Shown: positions 1 through 7,945 of the stretch, one piece after another
Numbering within the stretch: the stretch's first letter is position 1
How the letters are laid out: each line of letters opens with the position of its first letter
From: Niallia sp. FSL W8-0635
GTDB taxonomy: Bacteria; Bacillota; Bacilli; Bacillales; Cytobacillaceae
Assembly (NCBI RefSeq): GCF_038007965.1
Contig: NZ_JBBOYD010000001.1
Span: forward strand, 4,070,501 to 4,134,500
Direction of reading: 5' to 3'
DNA length: 64,000 bases
Program-made: the position numbers and the translations under genes
Notes under the pieces: model-generated
The model's input: only the letters and a program-made list of their open reading frames with translations
What the model was told of the DNA's origin: nothing
The model's database searches: none

Positions 1-248
1 TGAGTTTTTCCATCTTTCAAAGTAAGAATGCCTGATAATCTAATGTAAGGAAGAAGATGTGAAAAGATAGATTTCCGCTTGTTCGCATCAACTATCACCC
101 CATCAATGATAAGCATTTCCTCCTTCATTTTATTAACCACTTCTATACAATGCCCTTTATAATCAATCTTCCAACCCTTATGGACTTCTTTTTCAATATC
201 CTTTTTCAAGTTTTGCATTTCATGTTTAAATTCATCTCGAAACCCCAT
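1..248 (-). CDS. Hypothetical protein, 3' part cut by the window edge
   Basis: The reading frame runs without a stop from an ATG at 248 off the left end of the window, about 82 codons. A strong ribosome site (AGGGAGG, 6 bases before the ATG) supports the start. The visible part begins MGFRDEFKHEMQNLKKDIEK, a charged, probably helical N-terminus, followed by a more hydrophobic stretch (about residues 45-75). I recognise no family. The C-terminus is outside the window, so the length is unknown. Confidence 0.6.
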   Translation of the reverse strand, partial: MGFRDEFKHEMQNLKKDIEKEVHKGWKIDYKGHCIEVVNKMKEEMLIIDGVIVDANKRKSIFSHLLPYIRLSGILTLKDGKT

Positions 249-500
249 ACTAGCCTCCCTTTTTCTCCTTTTTCTATTAAAATTGGATAGTATAGTATAT
301 TAATCCATTTTCTACTATTTTCATCCTTTCTTCTATTAAATACTATCTTTTGCCTAGAGGAAAGATTATTAAGTTAAAAATAAGCAGATAAATAGAAAAA
401 AATCGAAATACATTGCTTCCCCGTCCCAGTGTTTGTTTTGTAGAGGAAAAAGCAGGAACTCCCTCAGCTCCCGGATGCCTGTCGGAAAGCATATCAAAAA

Positions 501-552
501 AGACGGTTCTTGTGAGTCGAATGACCTCACAAGAACCGTCCCTCTGCTTCCG
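501..552. repeat. GGGACGGTTCT-family palindromic repeat, long form
   Basis: Two perfect 15-base arms (502-516 and 526-540, GACGGTTCTTGTGAG) flank a 9-base loop, followed by CCTCTGCTTCC. The same element recurs at many intergenic positions in this window. This copy overlaps the 3' end of araR: the last codons and the TGA stop of araR lie inside it. Confidence 0.9.
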
Positions 553-1633
553 TTATAGCTTTAACCGTTTCGCCTTCTATTAATTTTGGTTGGTAGTAGT
601 TTTCGTTTTGTAGTTCTTTTTTTCCTTGTAATTTTTTTATGATCCAATCGGCTGCATCGTGTCCCATTTGTTCTTGGGGGTGGGTTAATGTGGTGAGTTT
701 GATGTTTGCGTTTTTGGCAATATAGGAATTATCCTGTCCTATAATGGATAGATTTTCTGGAATCGAAATATCAAGTTGTCTGCATACATTTACAACTTCT
801 AAAGCAACTTCGTCGTTATAGCATACAATTGCGGTCATTGCCTCGATATTTTTGTGTAAGAATTCTTTCAAGTTACTGTTTAAATCTAGCTTCGTCTCTG
901 TAGTAAAGGAAAAGACATGCTCGGCCTGGAATCGCAACTTAGCTTCTCCCAACGCTTTAATATAACCTTTCATGCGAAATTTCCCTTGCAAGTCATCCAT
1001 TTTGGCAATAAGACCAATTTTTGTATGTCCTTTCGCAATTAATTCATTGGTAGCCAGATAGCTAGACTGCACGTCATCGAGGCAAAAGAAGGGAACCTCT
1101 AGCTCCTCGTAATAGGCATTAACCATAATAAATGGAACATCCTGTTCTTTGAATGATAGGTAGTAAGCAATATTAGGATTGTATAGATTACTTTTCGTCG
1201 GTTCGACAATTAATCCATCTACCCCAAATGATAGCATCATTTCTAATGCTTTCTTTTCTTGTTCCACATCATTATTTGTACTAGCTAAGAGCAGCGAGTA
1301 ATCTTCTACATTCAATCTCCCTTCAATGCCACGAATAATAGAAGGAAAAATGTAATCCGATATATAGGTCGTAATGACACCAATTGTTTTACTATTTGAT
1401 TTCCCACTCGTTTTAGACTGATATTGATTACTAACATAAGTACCAGATCCTTTTTCACTTCTCAGAAAGCCTTCGTTCGATAGCTCTAATATAGCCTTTC
1501 GAACCGTGTGACGGCTAACCTTGTACTTTTCCTGCAAGATAGATTCAGTCGGAATTTGTTCTCCTACACTATAGTCACCTGAAAGAATTTTACTTTTTAT
1601 ATCATCAAAGATAATCTGATACTTTAATTTCAT
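527..1633 (-). CDS. araR: Arabinose operon repressor, GntR/LacI hybrid type
   Basis: Represses arabinose genes by binding operator DNA; the family inducer is L-arabinose. The N-terminal ~70 residues form a GntR-type winged helix-turn-helix (ESILQEKYKVSRHTVRKAIL). The remaining ~290 residues are a LacI/periplasmic-binding sugar-sensor domain. I choose the ATG at 1633 because AAGGAAG lies 8 bases upstream; an in-frame ATG at 1651 would add six residues but has a weaker ribosome site. It is divergent from araBDA, with AraR-like boxes between them. Oddity: the last residues (EAEGRFL) and the stop are encoded by an intergenic repeat, so the native C-terminus probably ended earlier. Confidence 0.93.
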   Translation of the reverse strand: MKLKYQIIFDDIKSKILSGDYSVGEQIPTESILQEKYKVSRHTVRKAILELSNEGFLRSEKGSGTYVSNQYQSKTSGKSNSKTIGVITTYISDYIFPSIIRGIEGRLNVEDYSLLLASTNNDVEQEKKALEMMLSFGVDGLIVEPTKSNLYNPNIAYYLSFKEQDVPFIMVNAYYEELEVPFFCLDDVQSSYLATNELIAKGHTKIGLIAKMDDLQGKFRMKGYIKALGEAKLRFQAEHVFSFTTETKLDLNSNLKEFLHKNIEAMTAIVCYNDEVALEVVNVCRQLDISIPENLSIIGQDNSYIAKNANIKLTTLTHPQEQMGHDAADWIIKKLQGKKELQNENYYQPKLIEGETVKAITEAEGRFL

Positions 1634-1727
1634 TGCATGCACTTCCTTCATTGTTGTTTCCCTTTTAAATCATGGCTGTTTTTAAAAAGTTTGTTGTTAA
1701 ACCCATAGCCAAAATTATTAAACCTGT

Positions 1728-1799
1728 ATATTTGTATGGTCATATTCTAGCATATGTCTGAATAAAATAAAATATCCCACCATAAACCATACAAATTAC
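1728..1799. promoter_or_regulatory. Probable AraR operator pair in front of araR
   Basis: ATTTGTATGGT (1730-1740) and its exact reverse complement ACCATACAAAT (1786-1796) face each other across 45 bases, about 90-155 bases upstream of araR. Both match one half of the known Bacillus AraR box (ATTTGTACGTACAAAT). The arrangement suggests autoregulation by cooperative binding. Inferred from the sequence match only. Confidence 0.6.
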
Positions 1800-1904
1800 A
1801 AACAAATAGGAAGCGCATAATCTCATTGTTTTTCATCAATAAAACTGCATATACTTCTTTATTTGCAAAGTATTATACGGAAAGTTTCTAATTTATCCTT
1901 ATTT

Positions 1905-1950
1905 ATTTGTATGTACATAAATATTTATAATTGACAAAAGTACGTACATA
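1905..1950 (+). promoter_or_regulatory. araB promoter region with two AraR boxes
   Basis: Box 1, ATTTGTATGTACATAAAT (1905-1922), and box 2, AAAAGTACGTACATAT (about 1936-1951), have palindromic cores TATGTACATA and GTACGTAC, with centres about 29 bases apart. Both fit the B. subtilis AraR consensus. Promoter elements overlap them: TTGACA at 1931-1936 and TATAAT at 1926-1931. I cannot tell which hexamers are paired, but bound AraR would cover the promoter. Confidence 0.75.
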
Positions 1951-2007
1951 TATTAAGGTGAAGATGTAATAATTATTATAAAAGCAACTCCAATCGATTA
2001 TCGATAA

Positions 2008-2021
2008 TGAAATCGCTGTCA
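2008..2021 (+). promoter_or_regulatory. cre site (CcpA) in the araB leader
   Basis: TGAAATCGCTGTCA fits the Bacillus cre consensus TGWAANCGNTNWCA at every defined position. It lies just before the araB ribosome site (AAGGAGGG), downstream of the promoter, where CcpA would act as a roadblock. This indicates carbon catabolite repression of araBDA. Confidence 0.75.
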
Positions 2022-2033
2022 AGGAGGGAATAT

Positions 2034-3647
2034 ATGAAAAACAATCAAGTAACCACAAAACAAGCAATCGTTGATGGGTCAACCTCTCTTGGAATTGAAT
2101 TTGGTTCAACGAGAATTAAAGCGGTATTAATTGATGATAGCTTTGAAACAATTGCTTCAGGAAGTTATGAGTGGGAAAATATTTTAGAAGATGGATTTTG
2201 GACGTACAACTTAGTAGATATTATTACCGGACTACAAACAGCTTATAGTGAAATGAAACAAGAAGTTGAGCGTAATTACGGGGTCACCATTCGAACAATT
2301 GGTTCAATTGGAATATCAGCAATGATGCACGGATATATGGCATTTGATAACACTGGGGAACTACTTGTCCCCTTTCGAACATGGCGCAATACAACGACCA
2401 GTGTCTCAGCAAAAGAATTAACGAAAACCTTTCAATTCAATATTCCAGAACGCTGGAGTATTGCACATCTATACCAAGCTATCTTAAATGAGGAACAGCA
2501 TATTCCTCGAATTGAACATATTACCACCCTAGCTGGATATATGCATTGGCTACTGACTGGTAAAAAGGTGCTTGGGATTGGAGATGCTTCCGGTATGTTT
2601 CCTATTGATGAAGCAACGCAAGATTACAATCAAGCAATGATCGAACAATTTGAAGCATTAATTGCTACAAAGGAATATCCTTGGAAGCTAAAAGATATTC
2701 TTCCTAAGGTCGCAATTGCCGGGGAACAAGCAGGAGTATTAACAGAGATGGGAGCAAAAATTCTTGATCGCTCACGAAATTTACAGCCAGGAATTCCATT
2801 ATGTCCTCCTGAAGGCGATGCTGGCACAGGGATGGTCGCAACAAACAGCGTAAGAAAACGTACTGGAAATGTTTCTGTTGGAACCTCTGTTTTTGCAATG
2901 ATTGTATTAGAAAAAGAGCTTACAAAGGTTTATTCAGAAATCGACTTAGTAACAACACCAGATGGCAGCCCAGTTGCGATGGTTCACGCAAACAACTGTA
3001 CAAGTGATCTAAATGCATGGATGCGACTATTCCGTGAATCTCTAGAGGCAATGGGACAAGAGGTTGATATGAATAAATTATTTGAAGCTTTATTGAGTAC
3101 TGCTTTGGAAGCGGATCCAGATGGCGGTGGATTACTAAGCTATGGTTACTACTCAGGGGAAAATATTACAGGATTAGAAAGCGGTCGCCCTCTATTTGTC
3201 CGTTCACCAGAAAGTAAATTTACTTTAGCAAACTTTATGCGCACACACCTTTTCTCTGCCTTTGGTGCATTGAAAATCGGAATGGATATTTTAACAAAAC
3301 AAGAAAATGTGGCAATCGATAGCATTTTAGGTCACGGTGGTTTATTTAAAACTCCTGTTGTCGGTCAAAAGATTGTTGCTGCTGCCATGAATACTCCCGT
3401 TTCCGTAATGGCAACTGCCGGAGAAGGCGGAGCATGGGGAATTGCCATTCTTGCTGCTTATATGGTGAAAAAGGGTGAAAAAGATAGTTTAGAAGATTTC
3501 CTTGATAAACAAGTATTTAAAGAGGTTGATAAGCAAGAAATTTTTCCAGACCGCTTTGACATAGAAGGATTTGAAGCATTTATGGATCGTTATAAGCAAG
3601 GACTAACTATCGAGAAAGCTGCAGTCGAACATTTAATTTACGAGTAG
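2034..3647 (+). CDS. araB: L-ribulokinase, FGGY family
   Basis: Phosphorylates L-ribulose to L-ribulose 5-phosphate in the cytoplasm, second step of arabinose use. About 537 residues with the two actin-like FGGY kinase lobes: N-terminal phosphate loop [10 protein letters not shown] (20-29), the catalytic-region segment [13 protein letters not shown] (~260-272), and a C-terminal nucleotide segment [12 protein letters not shown] (~433). I start at 2034, 7 bases after AAGGAGGG; an in-frame ATG at 2007 lies in the cre site and lacks a ribosome site. The size and the B-D-A gene order resemble Lactobacillus araBDA more than B. subtilis araABD. Function rests mainly on context, because FGGY substrates vary. 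Confidence 0.88.
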   Translation: MKNNQVTTKQAIVDGSTSLGIEFGSTRIKAVLIDDSFETIASGSYEWENILEDGFWTYNLVDIITGLQTAYSEMKQEVERNYGVTIRTIGSIGISAMMHGYMAFDNTGELLVPFRTWRNTTTSVSAKELTKTFQFNIPERWSIAHLYQAILNEEQHIPRIEHITTLAGYMHWLLTGKKVLGIGDASGMFPIDEATQDYNQAMIEQFEALIATKEYPWKLKDILPKVAIAGEQAGVLTEMGAKILDRSRNLQPGIPLCPPEGDAGTGMVATNSVRKRTGNVSVGTSVFAMIVLEKELTKVYSEIDLVTTPDGSPVAMVHANNCTSDLNAWMRLFRESLEAMGQEVDMNKLFEALLSTALEADPDGGGLLSYGYYSGENITGLESGRPLFVRSPESKFTLANFMRTHLFSAFGALKIGMDILTKQENVAIDSILGHGGLFKTPVVGQKIVAAAMNTPVSVMATAGEGGAWGIAILAAYMVKKGEKDSLEDFLDKQVFKEVDKQEIFPDRFDIEGFEAFMDRYKQGLTIEKAAVEHLIYE

Positions 3648-3665
3648 AAAAATGGAGGGGTTGAC

Positions 3666-4361
3666 ATGTTAGAACATTTAAAAGAAGAAGTATTTCTGGC
3701 AAATCTTGAATTACCTAAACAAGGACTTGTGAAATACACATGGGGAAATGCAAGTGCAATTGATCGCGATAGTGGTTTATTCGTTATCAAGCCTAGCGGT
3801 ATTGACTATGAAACAATGAAACCAAGCGATATGGTTGTTATTGATTTAGAAGGGAATGTAGTAGAAGGCGATTTCAGACCTTCATCCGATACAGCTACTC
3901 ACGCCGTACTTTATAAGCATTATCAAGAAATCGGCGGCATTGTGCACACTCATTCTACTTGGGCAACAATATGGGCGCAGGCAGGTCTTGACCTCCCGGC
4001 AATGGGTACCACTCATGCGGACACCTTTTATGGCTCGATTCCATGCGCTCGCTATTTAACACAAGAAGAAATTGATCGTGGCTACGAAGCGGAAACTGGT
4101 AACGTAATCATCGAAACCTTTGAAGAGCGAGGATTAGATGTTTTAGCTATTCCTGGAGTATTACTTCATGGTCACGGTCCCTTTACATGGGGAAAAGACG
4201 TTCATTCCGCCGTCATGAACAGCGTCGTGTTAGACGAAGTTGCAAAAATGAACTTATTTACTCGAGAATTAAACCGTTTTTCAGAAGAATTGCCTCAACG
4301 CATTTTAGATAAACATTATTTACGTAAACATGGAAAAAATGCCTATTACGGTCAAAAATAA
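3666..4361 (+). CDS. araD: L-ribulose-5-phosphate 4-epimerase
   Basis: Converts L-ribulose 5-phosphate to D-xylulose 5-phosphate by retro-aldol cleavage, feeding the pentose phosphate pathway. 231 residues, the normal family length. It is a class II aldolase/AraD fold: phosphate-binding GNAS (27-30), SSDT with Asp75, zinc-ligand pair HTH (94, 96), Asp119 and a third metal His in LLHGHGPF (168 or 170). It starts 18 bases after araB with GGAGGGG upstream and is clearly in the same operon. Confidence 0.96.
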   Translation: MLEHLKEEVFLANLELPKQGLVKYTWGNASAIDRDSGLFVIKPSGIDYETMKPSDMVVIDLEGNVVEGDFRPSSDTATHAVLYKHYQEIGGIVHTHSTWATIWAQAGLDLPAMGTTHADTFYGSIPCARYLTQEEIDRGYEAETGNVIIETFEERGLDVLAIPGVLLHGHGPFTWGKDVHSAVMNSVVLDEVAKMNLFTRELNRFSEELPQRILDKHYLRKHGKNAYYGQK

Positions 4362-4403
4362 TCGTAAACTACTAAACTTATAAATTGAAAAGAGGGAAAT
4401 TAA

Positions 4404-5822
4404 ATGTCAACGAATAAAGTATTCTGGTTTGTCGTAGGTTCACAGCATCTATATGGAGAAGAAGCGTTAGGTGAAGTAAAAGCAAATGCCCAAAGAATGA
4501 CAGATGCTTTAAATGAAAGCGGAATTTTGCCTTACCCACTCGTTTTACAAGATTTAGCGGTGACAGCAGATAAAATTACAAGCATCATGAAAGAAGTCAA
4601 TTATCGCGATGAGGTTGCAGGTGTCATCACTTGGATGCATACTTTCTCTCCTGCGAAAATGTGGATTCGTGGAACAAAGCTATTACAAAAACCATTGCTT
4701 CACTTAGCTACACAATACAATGAAAGTATCCCTTGGGCAACGATTGATATGGACTTTATGAATTTAAACCAAGCAGCTCACGGTGATCGTGAATATGGTT
4801 TTATCAACGCTCGTTTGAATAAACAAAATAAAGTCGTTGTTGGTTACTGGCAACGTGCATTCGTACAACAGCAAATTGCCGATTGGATGGATGTAGCAGT
4901 AGCATATAACGAAAGCTTTAATATTAAGGTTGCTCGTTTTGGAGACAATATGCGTAATGTTGGTGTTACAGATGGAGATAAGATTGAAGCGCAAATACAA
5001 TTCGGATGGACAGTTGACTACTTTGCCATCGGTGACCTTGTACAATACGTGAACGCAGTTACAGAAGAAGAGATTAATGATTTATTTGCCGAATATGAAA
5101 CACTTTATGATTTTGATTATGGCAACTATAGTAAGGAAGATTGGGAAGCTAGTGTAAAAGTCCAAGCAAGCTATGAAATTGCGATTAAACGCTTCCTTGA
5201 TGAAGGTGGATACAATGCCTTTACAACTAACTTCGAAGATCTATATGGCATGAAACAGCTTCCTGGTCTTGCTGTCCAACGTTTAATGGCACAAGGCTAT
5301 GGCTTTGCTGGAGAAGGAGACTGGAAAACAGCTGCTCTTGATCGCCTACTAAAAGTAATGAGCCATAACCAATCAACAGGATTTATGGAAGATTATACGT
5401 ATGAATTAGCAGAAGGACAAGAAGCCGTTCTTCAATCCCATATGCTTGAAGTAGACCCAACTTTAGCAAGCAACAAACCAAAAATCATCGTCTCTCCATT
5501 AGGAATTGGCAATCGCGAAGACCCAGCTCGTTTAGTATTTGACGGAAAAGCAGGAGACGGAGTAGTTGTATCCATGGCAGACTTCGGCACCCATTTTAAA
5601 CTGTTAATTAATGAAGTTTCTGCATTTGAGCCGACTGTTCCAGCACCAAATCTACCAGTAGCTCGTGTACTATGGGACATTAAACCAAATTTCCAAGACG
5701 GTGTGAAAGCTTGGATCGAGAATGGCGGCGGTCACCATACAGTTGTTTCTTTAAATTTGACAACCGATCAAATTATTTCTTATGCAAAACTAGTTGATTT
5801 AGATTACGTTGTTATTAAGTAA
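4404..5822 (+). CDS. araA: L-arabinose isomerase
   Basis: Isomerises L-arabinose to L-ribulose, first step of the pathway; Mn-dependent and cytoplasmic. 472 residues, close to the lactic acid bacterial enzymes and shorter than the ~496-500 of B. subtilis and E. coli. The catalytic/metal region is visible: [10 protein letters not shown] (~302), [10 protein letters not shown] (~326), SHMLEVDP (~344) and the C-terminal GGGHHTVV (~441). It has a clear RBS (AGAGGGAAA), 42 bases after araD, and is the last gene of the operon. No arabinose transporter follows; palindromic repeats begin 22 bases after the stop. Confidence 0.96.
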   Translation: MSTNKVFWFVVGSQHLYGEEALGEVKANAQRMTDALNESGILPYPLVLQDLAVTADKITSIMKEVNYRDEVAGVITWMHTFSPAKMWIRGTKLLQKPLLHLATQYNESIPWATIDMDFMNLNQAAHGDREYGFINARLNKQNKVVVGYWQRAFVQQQIADWMDVAVAYNESFNIKVARFGDNMRNVGVTDGDKIEAQIQFGWTVDYFAIGDLVQYVNAVTEEEINDLFAEYETLYDFDYGNYSKEDWEASVKVQASYEIAIKRFLDEGGYNAFTTNFEDLYGMKQLPGLAVQRLMAQGYGFAGEGDWKTAALDRLLKVMSHNQSTGFMEDYTYELAEGQEAVLQSHMLEVDPTLASNKPKIIVSPLGIGNREDPARLVFDGKAGDGVVVSMADFGTHFKLLINEVSAFEPTVPAPNLPVARVLWDIKPNFQDGVKAWIENGGGHHTVVSLNLTTDQIISYAKLVDLDYVVIK

Positions 5823-5843
5823 AGAATGGGACATGGGGAATCA

Positions 5844-5946
5844 GGGGGACGGTTCTACTGCTTCCCTTTTTATGAAATCAGAGCAGGTGTAAAGGGACGG
5901 TTTTTGTGAGTCGAATGACCTCACAAGAACCGTCCCTCCGCTTCCC
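5844..5946. repeat. Two GGGACGGTTCT-family repeats after araA
   Basis: A short form (GGGGGACGGTTCTACTGCTTCCC, in two parts: 5844-5855 and on to 5866) is followed by a long palindromic form at 5894-5946 with arms GGGACGGTTTTTGTGAG and CTCACAAGAACCGTCCC around TCGAATGAC. It lies between the convergent ends of araA and a small membrane-protein gene and could act as a bidirectional terminator, though there is no U-tract. Confidence 0.85.
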
Positions 5947-5951
5947 ACAAA

Positions 5952-6125
5952 TCAACCTATTCCTCCTGGTCCACCGCTGGAATTAACGCGATTGTAATGG
6001 ACAACTTCTCCTAATTTTTCTGCTTGTTTGTTTTCATCAGGGGCTGTCATGCCAGATTTCTTTTCGAAATATAACACTAACCCTATCACAATGGCTACTG
6101 GTGCAAATAAGAATAAAAATATCAT
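5952..6125 (-). CDS. Small single-pass membrane protein
   Basis: A 57-residue frame with a strong ribosome site (GGAGG, 7 bases before the ATG). The N-terminus MIFLFLFAPVAIVIGLVLYF is a classic membrane helix. It is followed by a charged segment (EKKSGMTAPDENKQAEKLGE) and a glycine-rich tail (SSGGPGGIG). No family is recognised. The stop lies 6 bases from the neighbouring palindromic repeat. Coding is supported by the RBS and membrane profile rather than by homology. Confidence 0.6.
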   Translation of the reverse strand: MIFLFLFAPVAIVIGLVLYFEKKSGMTAPDENKQAEKLGEVVHYNRVNSSGGPGGIG

Positions 6126-6204
6126 TCTAACACCTCCAATTTTATACTATTTAACATACGCTTTTGGATTGCCATTAGTTTCATTTATTTGAAAAAAAGA
6201 AAAA

Positions 6205-6248
6205 GGGACGGTTCTTGTAGGTCAAATGACCTCACAAGAACCGTCCCC
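6205..6248. repeat. GGGACGGTTCT-family palindromic repeat, long form
   Basis: GGGACGGTTCTTGTAGG and CCTCACAAGAACCGTCCC flank TCAAATGA, giving a 17-base stem with one bulge. It lies in the 260-base gap between two minus-strand small genes. Nothing else is recognisable in that gap. Confidence 0.85.
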
Positions 6249-6388
6249 TATGTGTTTTAACTTTTCTAAGACATCCTCGATTATATAAAGCGAAACTTCC
6301 ATCAGTCGGTTTCTTCCTCCCCCACTGATACCACTTTCTCGAATTCTGCTAAACTTACTGTTCGTTAAGACTCGGAACCTTCTATAAC

Positions 6389-6670
6389 TTATCCAATCAC
6401 TTCTAGAAGATGGTCAATTTCTTCCTTTGAATCAGCAGAAAAATGGGCATAGCTATTGGATCTTACCGTATAATAGACATTGTGCAATTTCCCAGCATAG
6501 CCGTATTTCAATAGCTTTGCATATTGGTTAGGACTTAGCTGCACTTCCATCGTAACAGTATTTGAATGATAGGACCCTATTTGATTGAAAGCTGTCTCCT
6601 GTATTGCATTTACTTGATCTTTCTTAACAAAAGCGCTAATATCTGAAAGCGTTTGATTATTAGTATTCAT
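6389..6670 (-). CDS. Hypothetical protein, 93 residues
   Basis: A complete frame with a good ribosome site (GGGAGAGAAGG close to the ATG). It is soluble, with no signal or membrane segment, and mixed alpha/beta in appearance (EVQLSPNQYAKLLKYGYAGKL, VYYTVRSNSYAHFSADS). It ends in a charged helix (SKEEIDHLLEVIG). I recognise no family. It stands alone between a repeat and the promoter of the divergent EamA gene. Confidence 0.6.
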   Translation of the reverse strand: MNTNNQTLSDISAFVKKDQVNAIQETAFNQIGSYHSNTVTMEVQLSPNQYAKLLKYGYAGKLHNVYYTVRSNSYAHFSADSKEEIDHLLEVIG

Positions 6671-6794
6671 TTCCTTCTCTCCCTTCTATTTTATAGCTTT
6701 ATCTTACTCTAGTTAGTTATAAAACACTTAACTTTGCTTACTATTTCACATATTTTTCATAATCTCCATACAATTAAATGGAAAAAGAACCCCT

Positions 6795-6930
6795 TTGACA
6801 ACTAGCATGATAGTTTTTATAATGAAGAACGAATGAAATAATAAAACCTTATTTTTAGGACGTGGATTTTTCTAGAGGTAACTCTATTTTCGCCACACAA
6901 TTGTCAGTAGACAGTTGTGTGGCTTTTTTA
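6795..6930 (+). promoter_or_regulatory. Consensus promoter and leader with intrinsic terminator before the EamA gene
   Basis: A perfect sigma-A promoter (TTGACA 6795-6800, 17-base spacer, TATAAT 6818-6823) predicts transcription from about 6830. The 125-base leader has a small hairpin closed by a GUAA tetraloop (TAGAG-GTAA-CTCTA). It ends in a 14-bp terminator stem (GCCACACAATTGTC 6892-6905 with GACAGTTGTGTGGC 6910-6923, one G-U) and a T6 run, all before the coding start at 6955. GTGG at about 6862 could pair with CCAC of the terminator 5' arm as an antiterminator. This looks like a transcription-attenuation riboswitch or other cis-regulator. I match it to no known class. Confidence 0.7.
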
Positions 6931-6954
6931 CGTTCAATGGGAGGAGAAATCAAT

Positions 6955-7845
6955 TTGAAAAAATGGCATTATGCTTTCATCGTTTTTTTAGGCGGCTGCT
7001 GTTATGGAATATTATCAACCTTTGTTAAACTCGCATACACAGCCGGCTTTTCGGTCGCCGAAGTAACCGGTGCACAATATTTATTTGGAGCCTTGATTAC
7101 TTGGGTACTTATTTTATTTACAAAAAAACACAAAATTACGCGCGTTCAAGCTAGCAAACTACTATTATCTGGTATCCCCTTTGGATTAACGGGAATCTTT
7201 TACTATCAATCCTTACAGACACTAAATGCTTCTCTTGCAATCATTTTGCTATTTCAATTTGTTTGGATTGGTACACTTTTTGAAAAAATCATCTATAAAA
7301 AAAATCCCACCTTGGAGAAAGTGGTGTCAATCCTTATTCTTCTAATAGGCTCTATCCTTGCAGCCGGGATCACTTTAGAAGGAGGAGGAAATATTGCCGG
7401 ACAAGGCATCGGTTGGGGTCTACTATCTGCCTTCACATTTTCTACATTTATTTTTCTAAGTGGATCAGTTGGAAAAAATACTCCACCATTACTGAAAAGC
7501 GGGCTGCTTTCCACTGGTGGGTTAGTCGTTGTTTTTGTAGTGTTCCCTCCTGTTTATTTAGTTGATTTACCAACTTTAATAGGGGTAACGCCATACGGAT
7601 TACTTCTCGGACTGTTTGGAGCCGTTCTCCCACCTCTTCTCTACTCGATTGGGATGCCACGTACTGGACCAGGGCTTGGCACAATCTTAGCAGCCTCCGA
7701 ACTTCCAGTAGCTGTTTCCATGTCTGCACTCGTTTTAGGAGAACATGTCAGCATGTCACAATGGATCGGCGTTGTGCTTATATTGGGAGGAATTGGAGTA
7801 AGTAATATTAGGCTTTCCAAAGCTAAAGTGTTGGTGGAATATTGA
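6955..7845 (+). CDS. EamA-family (drug/metabolite superfamily) exporter
   Basis: Ten-helix inner-membrane transporter made of two repeated EamA domains of about 140 residues. Hydrophobic helices span the whole 297-residue protein, and the second-half signature runs through ILAASELPVAVSMSALVLGE to the last helix. I choose the TTG at 6955 because GGGAGGAG lies 8 bases upstream and the predicted terminator lies before it. A longer in-frame start would place coding sequence over the terminator hairpin. The substrate is unknown; many relatives export amino acids or metabolites. It is monocistronic and expression is probably set by the leader attenuator. Confidence 0.85.
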   Translation: MKKWHYAFIVFLGGCCYGILSTFVKLAYTAGFSVAEVTGAQYLFGALITWVLILFTKKHKITRVQASKLLLSGIPFGLTGIFYYQSLQTLNASLAIILLFQFVWIGTLFEKIIYKKNPTLEKVVSILILLIGSILAAGITLEGGGNIAGQGIGWGLLSAFTFSTFIFLSGSVGKNTPPLLKSGLLSTGGLVVVFVVFPPVYLVDLPTLIGVTPYGLLLGLFGAVLPPLLYSIGMPRTGPGLGTILAASELPVAVSMSALVLGEHVSMSQWIGVVLILGGIGVSNIRLSKAKVLVEY

Positions 7846-7852
7846 TAAGTGA

Positions 7853-7945
7853 AGGACGGTTGTGGGGGTCAAATGACCTCATAAGAACCGTCCCTCTACT
7901 TCCCTTGCCAAATGACCTCACGAGAACCGTCCCTCTGCTTCCCTT
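7853..7945. repeat. GGGACGGTTCT-family repeats, one long and one partial copy in tandem
   Basis: A diverged long form (about 7853-7904) is followed by a second partial copy (7909-7945, AAATGACCTCACGAGAACCGTCCC then TCTGCTTCCC). The first lies 7 bases after the EamA stop. The second contains the last codons and stop of the convergent PhoD-like gene. Confidence 0.85.

Noticed and set aside
2007..2033. araB start at ATG 2007
   Set aside because: This ATG lies at the edge of the cre site with no ribosome site; ATG 2034 follows AAGGAGGG.
6862..6954. Longer N-terminus for the EamA protein from 6862
   Set aside because: It would translate through the terminator hairpin and lacks a ribosome site; the TTG at 6955 has GGGAGGAG.
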